Below are positions 42,114-50,337 of a DNA stretch of 64,000 bases, piece after piece. The stretch's first letter is position 1. Each line of letters begins with the position of its first letter. A program made the translations under genes and the position numbers. The notes below the pieces were generated by a model. That model saw only the letters and a list, made by a program, of their open reading frames with translations, was not told the DNA's origin and ran no database searches. The stretch is taken from the NCBI RefSeq assembly GCF_021513275.1, contig NZ_CP090978.1, positions 2,480,001 to 2,544,000 on the forward strand, read 5' to 3'. Origin of the DNA: Paenibacillus hexagrammi (GTDB lineage: Bacteria > Bacillota > Bacilli > Paenibacillales > NBRC-103111).

Positions 42114-43478
42114 CTATTTATTGCTAGATTCTCCAGCTTGCTTAACCTCGGTTTTGGCTGCCTTCACCGTCTCAATCGCCTTCGTGGCTTGTTCCTGAAC
42201 CATGCGCAGCGCCGTCACGGAATCTTTAGATTCTTTGAAAATAAGCGGTTGGAAGACACCCTGTACGGGGACATCATACCAAACTAGACCTTGTGCTCTT
42301 GCAGCAGGAGGCATGGCGTTCTTGCCGTAAAAAATCGACTCCACATGCTTGCCCTGCATTTGCGGCAAATTTTTACCGAAAGCGGCTTTGACCGCATCTG
42401 TGTCAAGCGGACCGATGACACCTTCCTTCGCCATCTCGATTTGATGCTCCTCGGACAGCAGGGCGGCGATTACTTGGAAAGCAAGATCCTTTTTCTTCGA
42501 CTGCTTCGTAATGTACATCGAATATACGTTAGGCTGATACTTCGTGTTCGGCGCATTACTTAAAGAAGGTACGGAGGCAATGTCAAAATTCAAGTTTTTG
42601 TTTTGCTCGTAAAATTTGACCAAGTGATCGCTCACTGTCGCGACAGCCATAGCGATACTCGGCTTTGAAGCGAACGTTTCCACGGTATCGAATTGATTCG
42701 CAGGAATATCATAAAACCTTCGCATATTGTCAACAAGTGTTTTCCAGCCGGGGTCGCTCATGTCCCCCTTATCTTCCGTCCGGCTTAACGGTGATAGCGA
42801 TAGCTGGTTATAGTTCAAATAATGGCCAGGATTTTGTGAAAATCCTTTGTAGGTAATGTCTCCTTCTACACGGGTCAATTTTTTGGCGAGCTCATAGATC
42901 TCGTCGTAGGTCATTCCGTCTTTCGGATATTCAACGCCAAATTTATCAAAAATATCTTTGTTGTAAAATAAGGCATAATCGTTGTTGTAAAAAGGCAGCC
43001 CATATATTTTGCCATCCGGCGTCAAATTCCTTATCTGCGCCATAAAGGCGGGATTTAACTTACCTGTATCGAAGTTATACTTTTTGATCAAATCGCTCAT
43101 GTCGTACTGCAAGTCGTTGTCGATAATATACCTTTGTACGTTCATTCGGGTGTCGTCCATGATGATATCGGGGATCGTGCCTGCTGCAATTAAATCCTTA
43201 TACTGTCTGCCCGGATTATCCCAGGCTACATGCTTCACCGTAACGTTAGGGAATTTCTTTTTGATATATTCGCCGATTTGCTTCTGAAAAATGTCTTCCT
43301 TGACATAATAGGCCGGCCAAACCGTGTAAATAAACAGCTCATTATCCGGAGACTGTGTTTGCGGCGAATTCTGCACGTCGGAACCGCCCGGTTTGGATAC
43401 CGGGGCCGCTTCATTCGTGCAACCTGCCGCCAGTGCGAGCGTTACGGCAATAGCTAAGCTTGCGTGCAGCTTTTTCAT
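42114..43478 (-). CDS. Sugar ABC transporter solute-binding lipoprotein (copy 1)
   Basis: About 454 residues. The lipobox LAAGC lies near residue 20, so it is anchored outside the membrane. After a Ser/Gln/Pro linker comes a two-lobed binding protein of the extracellular family 1 type, with DLIAAGTIPDIIMDDTRMN, YGLPFYNNDYALFYNKDIFDKFG and KKLTRVEGDITYKGFSQ. Start ATG 43478 follows AAGGAGG; the TTG 24 bases further upstream lies inside the binding site. It is a clear paralogue of the protein at 44758-46068, so the pair arose by tandem duplication. The permeases for both are probably those at 48494-50337. The ligand is not shown by sequence; pectin oligosaccharides are expected. Confidence 0.88.
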   Translation of the reverse strand: MKKLHASLAIAVTLALAAGCTNEAAPVSKPGGSDVQNSPQTQSPDNELFIYTVWPAYYVKEDIFQKQIGEYIKKKFPNVTVKHVAWDNPGRQYKDLIAAGTIPDIIMDDTRMNVQRYIIDNDLQYDMSDLIKKYNFDTGKLNPAFMAQIRNLTPDGKIYGLPFYNNDYALFYNKDIFDKFGVEYPKDGMTYDEIYELAKKLTRVEGDITYKGFSQNPGHYLNYNQLSLSPLSRTEDKGDMSDPGWKTLVDNMRRFYDIPANQFDTVETFASKPSIAMAVATVSDHLVKFYEQNKNLNFDIASVPSLSNAPNTKYQPNVYSMYITKQSKKKDLAFQVIAALLSEEHQIEMAKEGVIGPLDTDAVKAAFGKNLPQMQGKHVESIFYGKNAMPPAARAQGLVWYDVPVQGVFQPLIFKESKDSVTALRMVQEQATKAIETVKAAKTEVKQAGESSNK

Positions 43479-43520
43479 CGGTCTAACAACCTCCTTCGTC
43501 AATACAGGTTAGCATTCACT

Positions 43521-44585
43521 TTATCCGTTTTGCAGCGTCCACAGCACGAGGTTATCCCAAAGTTTCCATCCTGCATCCGTGGAATTATCCTGCATGCCAT
43601 TGCTCCAATAATAGAAGGATACGCGTGCTTTCACTTCATATCCGTTATCGGCCTTCGTACCTTTGTCATAGTAATACACGGCTGCCTTCGATTTATCACC
43701 GGGCACGGTCGCGATCACTTTGGCTTCCTTACCTGGAACGCCGTAGCTAACGCCGAAGCGGTCACTGGCTTCCAAGTACACATCTACGGTCCCCTTTAAC
43801 CCGCCGGCAATTTGATGCTGGCTGTCGACGATATCCACCGATTTTATTTTTTTTACTGTTGAGCCCTCCTCTTGAGATGAGAGACCGAGATAAAACATGC
43901 CATGGCTTTTTACATAAACGGTCGGAATTGCGACATCCTTCATGAATCCGGTTTTCAAGAATTTGGAGTTCGTTGTCTGGCTGATATAAATCAAGTCGTA
44001 TCCGTTTGTTGCGTCTGCCGTGAGCTCACGATCGTTAAAATGCGTAACACTGAATCCCATGCCCTTCAAACGGTCGGCGATTGCCACATCTTCAGCCGGC
44101 AGCGGATCGGAATCCCGTCCGACCAGAAGCACTTTCTTGCCTTGCGGCGAAATTTCCGCTTGGTGTTCAGCTGCAGGCTGAGTGGCTGCAGGAGGAGCAG
44201 CTGTCGGATTTGGCGTATTGCTGGACTTTGATGCCTCGGGAGATGCGGCGGGCTTCGGAGTCTCCGCTTTAGGCGTAGCCGCCACAGAAGCTGCTGAAGG
44301 AGCCGGCGTAGCCGTTGTCTTCGTTGTATCTGCTGTTGCAACGGCTGAAGGGGTCGGTTCTGCTGAAGCACTGGACACAGCCGCAGTCGCTGCTGCTGTA
44401 GATGTCGGCATCTCCGATACTTTCGCCGCGTCCGGTGTCGGCGACGGCGCTGCTGTCGCGGTTTGGATGGCGGTAGCCGCAGGTGAAGTCGAAACGTTCG
44501 GTGTCTCCGCTTGATTCGTTGAAGAGCATGCGATCATGCTCAATGTCATGATCATGAACATGACCATCATGAGAAAACGTCTCAT
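43521..44585 (-). CDS. Lipoprotein of the local family with Ala/Pro/Thr-rich linker
   Basis: A 354-residue protein. A lipobox MIACSS lies at about residue 20, then about 120 residues of Ala/Thr/Pro/Ser repeats serve as a flexible spacer. The C-terminal 210 residues begin KKVLLVGRDSD and end WKLWDNLVLWTLQNG, and resemble the last domain of the SLH protein at 40489 most closely: both hold SHGMFYLGLSSQEE- or NHGLYYLGLSSQEE-type segments and a YGVPGKEAKVIAT or YGLPGKEAKVIAT motif. It lies 42 bases before solute-binding protein copy 1, so the two are one unit. The function is unknown. Confidence 0.72.
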   Translation of the reverse strand: MRRFLMMVMFMIMTLSMIACSSTNQAETPNVSTSPAATAIQTATAAPSPTPDAAKVSEMPTSTAAATAAVSSASAEPTPSAVATADTTKTTATPAPSAASVAATPKAETPKPAASPEASKSSNTPNPTAAPPAATQPAAEHQAEISPQGKKVLLVGRDSDPLPAEDVAIADRLKGMGFSVTHFNDRELTADATNGYDLIYISQTTNSKFLKTGFMKDVAIPTVYVKSHGMFYLGLSSQEEGSTVKKIKSVDIVDSQHQIAGGLKGTVDVYLEASDRFGVSYGVPGKEAKVIATVPGDKSKAAVYYYDKGTKADNGYEVKARVSFYYWSNGMQDNSTDAGWKLWDNLVLWTLQNG

Positions 44586-44709
44586 ACAATGGATTCCCCC
44601 TTAGTGATAATGCTTTGAGATAAACGGCTTACTCCGTCCTATAATGACGAGTACGTTTATACAAAATATAAGCCGAATTATGGAGTGAAACTTATAAATT
44701 CTTATATTT

Positions 44710-44748
44710 ATACAAAAGGCCCCTCCTATTTCCTGCTGGAGGAGCCTT
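44710..44748 (-). terminator. Rho-independent terminator after binding protein copy 2
   Basis: AAGGCTCCTCC and GGAGGGGCCTT form a stem followed by TTTTG on the minus strand, shortly after the stop at 44758. AT-rich sequence beyond it probably carries a promoter for the next lipoprotein gene. Confidence 0.75.
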
Positions 44749-44757
44749 ATAAAGCCA

Positions 44758-46068
44758 TTATTGAGCGGCTTTTTCAGTTTGTATCGCTTTCGTCGACGAT
44801 TCCTCAACCATACGCAAGGCGGTAACGGAATCTTTGGATTCTCCAAAAATCAAAGGCTGGAACACGCCGTGCAGCGGTACGTCGATATACGTTAAGCCCG
44901 GAGCGCGGGCTGCCGGAGGCATCGCGTTTTTACCATAAAAGATCGCTTCCGTATGCTTGCCCTGCATTTGCGGCAGATTCTTACCGAAAGCCGCTTGAAC
45001 ACTAGGCGTTTGCAGCGGACCGATGATGCCTTCCTTGGCAAAATTGATTTGCATCTCTTCGGAAAGCAGGTACTGAAGAACTTGGAATGCTTGATCCTTC
45101 TTGGTCGATTGCTTTGTAATATATGCAGCGTATAAGTTAGGCTGAGCCTTGATTCCTGGAGCATCGGCAAAAGAAGGCATAGCAGCGATATCGAAATTCA
45201 AGTTTTTATTTTGTTCGTACCACTGCACGATTTTTTCCGTGACATGGACGCTCATCGCCATTTTCCCTTTCGGGAAGTCGTCAACCGAAGTGAACTGGTT
45301 TGCCGGTATTTCATAAAACCGTCTTAAATTATCGACTTCCTTCTTCCAGCCCGGCGTATTGAGTTCAGCTTTATCTTCCGTTAAGCTAAGCGGCGACTGG
45401 GACAGCTGATTATAGGTCATATATAAGCCGGGATGCTGCTGATAGCCTTTGTACGTATTTTCTCCTTCTACTCGGGTCAGCTTTTTGGCCAATTCATAGA
45501 TCTCGTCGTACGTCATGCCATCTTTCGGATAATCGACGCCGAATTTATCAAAAATGTCCTTGTTGTAGAAAAGCACGAAATCACTCATCTGGAAGGGCAG
45601 CCCGTAAATCTTTCCTTCGGGGGTCACATTTTTCATTTGCGCCATGGCCGCCGGATTCAAGGCGCTGGTGTCAAAATTGTACTTTTTGATCAAATCCGTC
45701 ATATCGTACTGCAAATCATTTTTTAATATATACCGCTGCAAATTCATCCGGGCATTATCGATAATAATGTCGGGAATCGTACCAGCCGCAATCAAATCCT
45801 TATATTGCCGCCCTGGGTTATCCCACTGCACATGCTTAAAAGTAAGATCTGGAAACTTTTTCTTCAAGTATTGCCCTACTTGCTTCTCCCAAATCTCTTC
45901 TTTCGCATAGAAGGAAGGATAAACAGTATAGATAAAAATTTCGTTATCCGGTGTTTTGCTCTCGGTGACAACAGGCTGTTTTTCGGTAGCCGTTGGCGTA
46001 TCTGTGCAGCCTGACAAGATCGTAAATGCTGAGGTGATCACTAAAGATACCTTGAGAAATTTTTTCAT
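44758..46068 (-). CDS. Sugar ABC transporter solute-binding lipoprotein (copy 2)
   Basis: A 436-residue extracellular family 1 binding protein with lipobox LSGC near residue 20. It shares with copy 1 the segments IPDIIIDNARMNLQRYI, LFYNKDIFDKFGVDYPKDG, MTYDEIYELAKKLTRVEG and AAFGKNLPQMQGKH. The main differences lie in the hinge-near loops (SPLSLTEDKAELNTPGWKK and the PSFADAPGIKAQPNLY region), so the two copies may bind different oligomer lengths. It has its own promoter, a consensus cre site and a terminator, so its expression is separately tuned. No ATPase gene is linked; a shared MsmX-like ATPase elsewhere is expected. Confidence 0.9.
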   Translation of the reverse strand: MKKFLKVSLVITSAFTILSGCTDTPTATEKQPVVTESKTPDNEIFIYTVYPSFYAKEEIWEKQVGQYLKKKFPDLTFKHVQWDNPGRQYKDLIAAGTIPDIIIDNARMNLQRYILKNDLQYDMTDLIKKYNFDTSALNPAAMAQMKNVTPEGKIYGLPFQMSDFVLFYNKDIFDKFGVDYPKDGMTYDEIYELAKKLTRVEGENTYKGYQQHPGLYMTYNQLSQSPLSLTEDKAELNTPGWKKEVDNLRRFYEIPANQFTSVDDFPKGKMAMSVHVTEKIVQWYEQNKNLNFDIAAMPSFADAPGIKAQPNLYAAYITKQSTKKDQAFQVLQYLLSEEMQINFAKEGIIGPLQTPSVQAAFGKNLPQMQGKHTEAIFYGKNAMPPAARAPGLTYIDVPLHGVFQPLIFGESKDSVTALRMVEESSTKAIQTEKAAQ

Positions 46069-46118
46069 CTTCTCTATGAACCTCCCTAATGAAATATCAA
46101 TTTTTGTATATCTTTACT

Positions 46119-46170
46119 TTAGTACGAAATGTTTACGTTTACATTGGGGGGTTCTCCGAGAATATAGGTT
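46119..46170 (-). promoter_or_regulatory. Promoter of binding protein copy 2 with cre and CCTATA element
   Basis: CCTATATTC (46160-46168) lies 44 bases upstream of a TACTAA -10 box (46119-46124). TGTAAACGTAAACA (46130-46143) fits the CcpA cre consensus fully and covers the -35 to -10 spacer, so glucose repression is expected. Confidence 0.65.
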
Positions 46171-46202
46171 GTTTGTTGCATCTTTCCTCTCGCTGTGATT
46201 CG

Positions 46203-46925
46203 TCATCCTTTATCCGTTGCCCAGCGAACAGCCGCGTCAAACAGTTTCCAACCGTCATCCGTCCGGTTAATTTCTTCCCCTCCGGTCAAATTGAAATACA
46301 ACCGGCGAGCTGGCACGGGCTGGCCGATCATGTTTTTCGTGCCTTTTTCGAACGCGCAAATAACCGCCCGTTTGTCGTCATCAGGTGCGGATGCGATAAT
46401 ATCGCCTCCTTGCGGCACGACAAAACCGATTTTCCCATCCGCCTTGTAAATGTCCACTTCACCTTCAAGCCCGACCGCCAACGGATGCTTGCTTTCATGA
46501 ACCGTGATCGTTCGTCCTGTGTAGTCTCCGTAATCCGAATCATCTTTACTGGCTAAACCGACTTCACCCAATATTTTGCCATTGGCGTAAATGACTGGTG
46601 CAGAAGATGCAAGCAATTTGCCCGCAACACGGTGGGAACCGGCAAATGAACTGACATAGACCAATCCGTATTTCTGCGCATGATCCTCAGTAAGCTCTTT
46701 ATCCGATTCCAGCGTGACTTCAAAACCAAGCTCTTTCAAATGCTTCATAACAATCCTGTCGTTCGCGCTGTCCGTTCCGACGAAAAGCGCTTTTTTCTCC
46801 GCCCCCGCAGATCCCGGCTGCTGCCCGTTCTGATCGGACCCGGGATTTCCATATGTTGGATCTGTACAAGCGGCCGCAGTCATACTGAGCAGAATTAAGA
46901 TCAAAAGAGAGCACAACTTTTTCAT
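46203..46925 (-). CDS. Lipoprotein of the local family (copy A)
   Basis: About 240 residues from ATG 46925, after GGAGGTG; a GTG 12 bases upstream lies within the ribosome binding site. The lipobox AAACTD lies near residue 20, and a Gly/Gln/Asn linker follows. The domain begins KKALFVGTDSANDRIVMKHLKELGFEV and ends DDGWKLFDAAVRWATDKG. Inner segments HPLAVGLEGEVDIYKADGKIGF and KRAVICAFEKGTK match the family pattern. It lies 33 bases downstream of copy B, and copy B lies 40 bases downstream of copy C; all follow the permease genes, which suggests membrane-side partners of the importer. The function is unknown. Confidence 0.72.
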   Translation of the reverse strand: MKKLCSLLILILLSMTAAACTDPTYGNPGSDQNGQQPGSAGAEKKALFVGTDSANDRIVMKHLKELGFEVTLESDKELTEDHAQKYGLVYVSSFAGSHRVAGKLLASSAPVIYANGKILGEVGLASKDDSDYGDYTGRTITVHESKHPLAVGLEGEVDIYKADGKIGFVVPQGGDIIASAPDDDKRAVICAFEKGTKNMIGQPVPARRLYFNLTGGEEINRTDDGWKLFDAAVRWATDKG

Positions 46926-46957
46926 AAGCGCCGACACCTCCTTAATCGGTGTTGAAG

Positions 46958-47701
46958 CTACTTCTTCTCCGTTGCCCAGCGAACAGCCGCGTCAAACAGT
47001 TTCCAACCGTCATCGGTTTGATTGATTTCTTCCCCAAACATCATGTAGAAGAACACTTCACGCGCTGGCACCATCTGCCCCTTCACATTCTGCGAGCCTT
47101 TATCGTAAGCGAATATAGTCGCTTTTTGCTCGTCATCCGGAAGAGTAGCTACGACGATCGCATCCTTGCCGGGAGTTGCCCAGCTCATCTTTCCGTTATC
47201 CTTATATACGTCAACAGTGTTATTCAAACCCGCTGCCAACGGATGTTGGGCGTTGCGGATTTGAATCGTTTTGGTTGCATTCTCGCCTTCTAGCTTCCCA
47301 TTCATGTCTGGATCGGTCATACCTGTATCGCCAGATATTTGAGGCTCATCGTAAATGACCGGAACGGGCGTAGCAACGAATTTATCCTTGATTTTTCCTG
47401 AATTAACAGATTCGCTGACATAAATCAAGGAGAACCCGTTCGCTTTCTCTGTGGTTACCTCCTTATCGGATACAACGGTGACATTCAAGCCGTGCTTCTC
47501 TTTGAAGCGCTTGATCACGATGCCGTCTCCTCCGCCTTCTTGCCCGATAAAGAGCACGCTTTTGCCATTATTTTGCGATTTGGCTGCTGTCGTGGATGAC
47601 GGTTGATTGGAAACAGGTAGCTGATGACTGACAACATCGCTGCAAGCGGTAAGCGTGAACACCAGCAATGCAGCTGCGGCGCTGCCGATTAACTTTTTCA
47701 T
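46958..47701 (-). CDS. Lipoprotein of the local family (copy B)
   Basis: About 247 residues from ATG 47701, 10 bases after GGGAGG; an upstream in-frame start at 47779 would overlap copy C. The lipobox LTACSD lies near residue 20. The domain begins KSVLFIGQEGGGDGIVIKRFKEKHGL and ends DDGWKLFDAAVRWATEKK. It contains HPLAAGLNNTVDVYKDNGKMSW, the family's central motif. Closest relatives are copies A and C. The three genes stand in tandem and probably arose by local duplication. No enzyme motif is seen. Confidence 0.72.
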   Translation of the reverse strand: MKKLIGSAAAALLVFTLTACSDVVSHQLPVSNQPSSTTAAKSQNNGKSVLFIGQEGGGDGIVIKRFKEKHGLNVTVVSDKEVTTEKANGFSLIYVSESVNSGKIKDKFVATPVPVIYDEPQISGDTGMTDPDMNGKLEGENATKTIQIRNAQHPLAAGLNNTVDVYKDNGKMSWATPGKDAIVVATLPDDEQKATIFAYDKGSQNVKGQMVPAREVFFYMMFGEEINQTDDGWKLFDAAVRWATEKK

Positions 47702-47741
47702 GGAACGGATTCCTCCCTTGAAATGGTAATTGGTTTCGTGA

Positions 47742-48455
47742 CTACTTCCCGTTCTGGGCAGCCCATTGAATCGCCGCATCCAAAAGCTTCAAGCCGTCAT
47801 CGGTCTGGTTCATTTCTTCTCCTGCGGACAAATAAAAGAATACCTGCCGTGCGGGAACCGGCTCGTTGTTGATGTTTTTGGCGCCTTTCTCATAGGCGAA
47901 AACAGCGGCTTTCTTGTCATCACCGGGAGCTGTAACGATCGTGACGGCTTCTTTCCCAGGAATTGCGTATCCGATTTTTCCATCATTTTTATACACGGTA
48001 ACCTGATCCTTCAGACCTGCAGCCAGCGGATGCTTGTTGTCTTTAATTTGCAAGGTTTTGGCCGCATCTAGCTGTCCGTAATCCAGCATTCCCGTCAATC
48101 CGGTTATGCTTGCTACCTGAGGCTTGGCATAAACAATGGGGACTGTTGAATGCTTAAGCTCGGCATCGATTCTCGAGGAATTGACGGTCGGGCTAACAAA
48201 GACCACACCAAATCCGTTTACCCGATCAGCTTTAAACACGTTATCTGCCATATCAATGACCGTATAACCAATTTTCTCAAAATGCTTCATCACGATGGGA
48301 TCGTTCGTCCCTTCGCCTCTTTTAACGTAAAGCATTTTTTTAGCGTTAGAAGGTGTTCCTCCCGGATCCTGCGATTCGCCCTGCGCCGATTTGGAGCATG
48401 CAGCGACGGTACCGCTCAATATAACAATGGATAATAAAGCAAGTAGACGTTTCAT
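47742..48455 (-). CDS. Lipoprotein of the local family (copy C)
   Basis: A 237-residue lipoprotein with lipobox VAACSK near residue 19. The domain begins KKMLYVKRGEGTNDPIVMKHFEKIGYTV and ends DDGLKLLDAAIQWAAQNGK, with HPLAAGLKDQVTVYKNDGKIGYAIPGKEAV in the middle. The gene begins 38 bases after the permease stop codon at 48494, so it is cotranscribed with the permeases. The function of the domain is unknown; an extracytoplasmic accessory to sugar uptake is the simplest guess. Confidence 0.72.
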   Translation of the reverse strand: MKRLLALLSIVILSGTVAACSKSAQGESQDPGGTPSNAKKMLYVKRGEGTNDPIVMKHFEKIGYTVIDMADNVFKADRVNGFGVVFVSPTVNSSRIDAELKHSTVPIVYAKPQVASITGLTGMLDYGQLDAAKTLQIKDNKHPLAAGLKDQVTVYKNDGKIGYAIPGKEAVTIVTAPGDDKKAAVFAYEKGAKNINNEPVPARQVFFYLSAGEEMNQTDDGLKLLDAAIQWAAQNGK

Positions 48456-48493
48456 TCCCTTTTGCCTCCAATCTTAGATCTTACCTTGAACTT

Positions 48494-49449
48494 CTATTCC
48501 ACCAAACCTGTTCGTTCCACGCCTTCTACAAACCACCGCTGTGTGAACGTGTATAGCAGCAAAGGAGGAATAATCATCAAAAAAGTCGTCGACATTCGAA
48601 TGGCCTCATCGGTGACAGACGGTCCATAGGCTTCTGCCTGCTGTCTCAGCGCCGACGCTATTTTCTCAATACCAAGCGACAGAGGCGCTGTCTCAATGTC
48701 AGATAAATACATGCTCGGTAAGTAAAAATCGTTCCAGGTCCAAATGAATGAGAACAGAAATACGACGAGAATTGCAGGTTTGGCTAGCGGCATCATTACC
48801 CTGTAAAAGATCTTGAATACACCTGCTCCGTCAATGCGAGCCGCTTCCTCCAGTTCTTTGGGCTGCGTGGAGAAAAATTGGCGATAAATAATGACGAAGA
48901 GGGCTCCTTTTAACCCTAAGCCGAAAAAGGCCGGCACGATAATCGGATAAATCGTATTCAAGAGACCGAGTTGTCTGGCGAAAATAATGTTCGGCAGGAT
49001 CGTCACCTGCATCGGCACGATAAAAGTCAACAGCAGGAAAAAAACAACACTCTCTTAAAGGGAATTTTCAATCTTGCAAAAGCATATCCGGTTACAGCGC
49101 ACGAAATCGTCTGCAAAATAGCGACGGATAGCGATAACCCAAGGCTGATTGCCAACGCTTTCGGATATTTCATCCAATCCCAAGCTTCCTGCAGATTTCC
49201 GAGATAGATCGTTCTTGGAAACCAATTCACCGCCGGATCGAGCAAATCGTCCGCATTTTTAACCATTGTAGCCACCATATGCAAAATCGGTTTCAAATAA
49301 ATATAGGCCGTATCCAGCAAAATCAAGTAGATAAACAGTTTAAACAGCAGGCCTTTATCCGCTTCTCTTCCGACAACCGCATAGCGGATGTTACTGAGCA
49401 GCTGCAGCAGCCCGGACGTGTGCTGTTCCTTCAATTTGACTCGAAACAT
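48494..49449 (-). CDS. Sugar ABC transporter permease, MalG-like (frameshift in A7 run)
   Basis: About 318 residues after correction. The first part (from 49449) holds two membrane segments and LAISLGLSLSVAILQTISCAVTGYAFARLK; the second has LEEAARIDGAGVFKIFYRVMMPLAKPA, the EAA loop that touches the ATPase, then three helices. At 49038-49044 a run of seven A (T on the coding strand) lacks one base; with eight the frame reads RVLFFFLLLTFIVPMQVTILP, typical of family members. It works with the preceding permease and with lipoprotein binding proteins downstream. An N-terminal extension of about 30 residues is longer than usual. Confidence 0.82.
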
Positions 49450-49476
49450 AGCTTCACCCCTTCTTTGGTAGGATTG

Positions 49477-50337
49477 TTACACACGATGCGACTTCGTTAC
49501 CCGATTGAAAACCACAAACAAAATCACCAAGAAAAAAGCGATGATCAGAAAATAAATCCAGAACAATGCGCTGTATTGTCCGTATTCGCTTTCCCTCACT
49601 TTTGACAAAATCGGATTCGTCGGGAACGTGAACAGGTCGACAACTGTGTAGATCAGGTTCAGGAAGATGAACGGAGTCATCGCTGGGAGTGTAATTTTCC
49701 AAAACGTTTCCCAAGGTCCCGCTCCGTCAATCCGTGCCGCTTCATAGGCCGAATTGGATATCGTTTGCCGTCCACCGAGAAAAATCAGGATCTGAACGCC
49801 CGAATACCACAAGATCAGTACAAAAGAATTGAGAATCGAGATCAAAGGATCCGACCAAGTGGCCGACAAATTGCCCTGGATGATCCCTGAAACATTAAAT
49901 TTAGACATGAAACCGAGATCGCCCTCACCCTGCGTCAAAAATTCCTTGACCACTTCGCCTGTCGCCAAGATAACAGGAAGAAAGAAAATGGCGCGAAAAA
50001 ACGTACGGCCCGGGAATTTCTGATTCAATATAATGGCGATTAGCAAAGCAAAAATGACGATGATCGGGATCATAAACAGCGCTTGCCGCAGGAACGGCAG
50101 CAGTTGGTTGTACAGAATACTCCCATTTTCAAAAAGAATATATTTATAGTGCGTCCATCCGATAAAACGTGTCGTCGTCTTCGTCGCCGTGATCGTTACA
50201 TCCTGAAAGCTCATAAATAACGAATAGCCAATCGGGAACGCCATAAACACGATAAACCCGATAAACCAGGGAGCGATGAACAGCGTTCCTTCCAAATATT
50301 CGATCAGGGATGACCTGAGTCTCCATTTTTGATTCAT
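49477..50337 (-). CDS. Sugar ABC transporter permease, MalF/UgpA-like
   Basis: A 286-residue inner membrane permease with six predicted helices. The EAA loop is NSAYEAARIDGAGPWETFWKITLP (about residues 205-228). It begins by a 4-base ATGA overlap with the DUF5696 gene and ends 27 bases before the second permease gene, so translation is coupled. This permease pair together with solute-binding proteins forms a CUT1 importer. The ATPase is missing here, as is typical for Bacillus and Paenibacillus relatives that share one ATPase. Confidence 0.9.
   Translation of the reverse strand: MNQKWRLRSSLIEYLEGTLFIAPWFIGFIVFMAFPIGYSLFMSFQDVTITATKTTTRFIGWTHYKYILFENGSILYNQLLPFLRQALFMIPIIVIFALLIAIILNQKFPGRTFFRAIFFLPVILATGEVVKEFLTQGEGDLGFMSKFNVSGIIQGNLSATWSDPLISILNSFVLILWYSGVQILIFLGGRQTISNSAYEAARIDGAGPWETFWKITLPAMTPFIFLNLIYTVVDLFTFPTNPILSKVRESEYGQYSALFWIYFLIIAFFLVILFVVFNRVTKSHRV

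Noticed and set aside
44182-44514. 110-codon Ala/Val-rich frame on the plus strand
   Set aside because: It is the antisense reading of the Ala/Pro/Thr linker of the lipoprotein gene at 43521-44585 and has no start signal.
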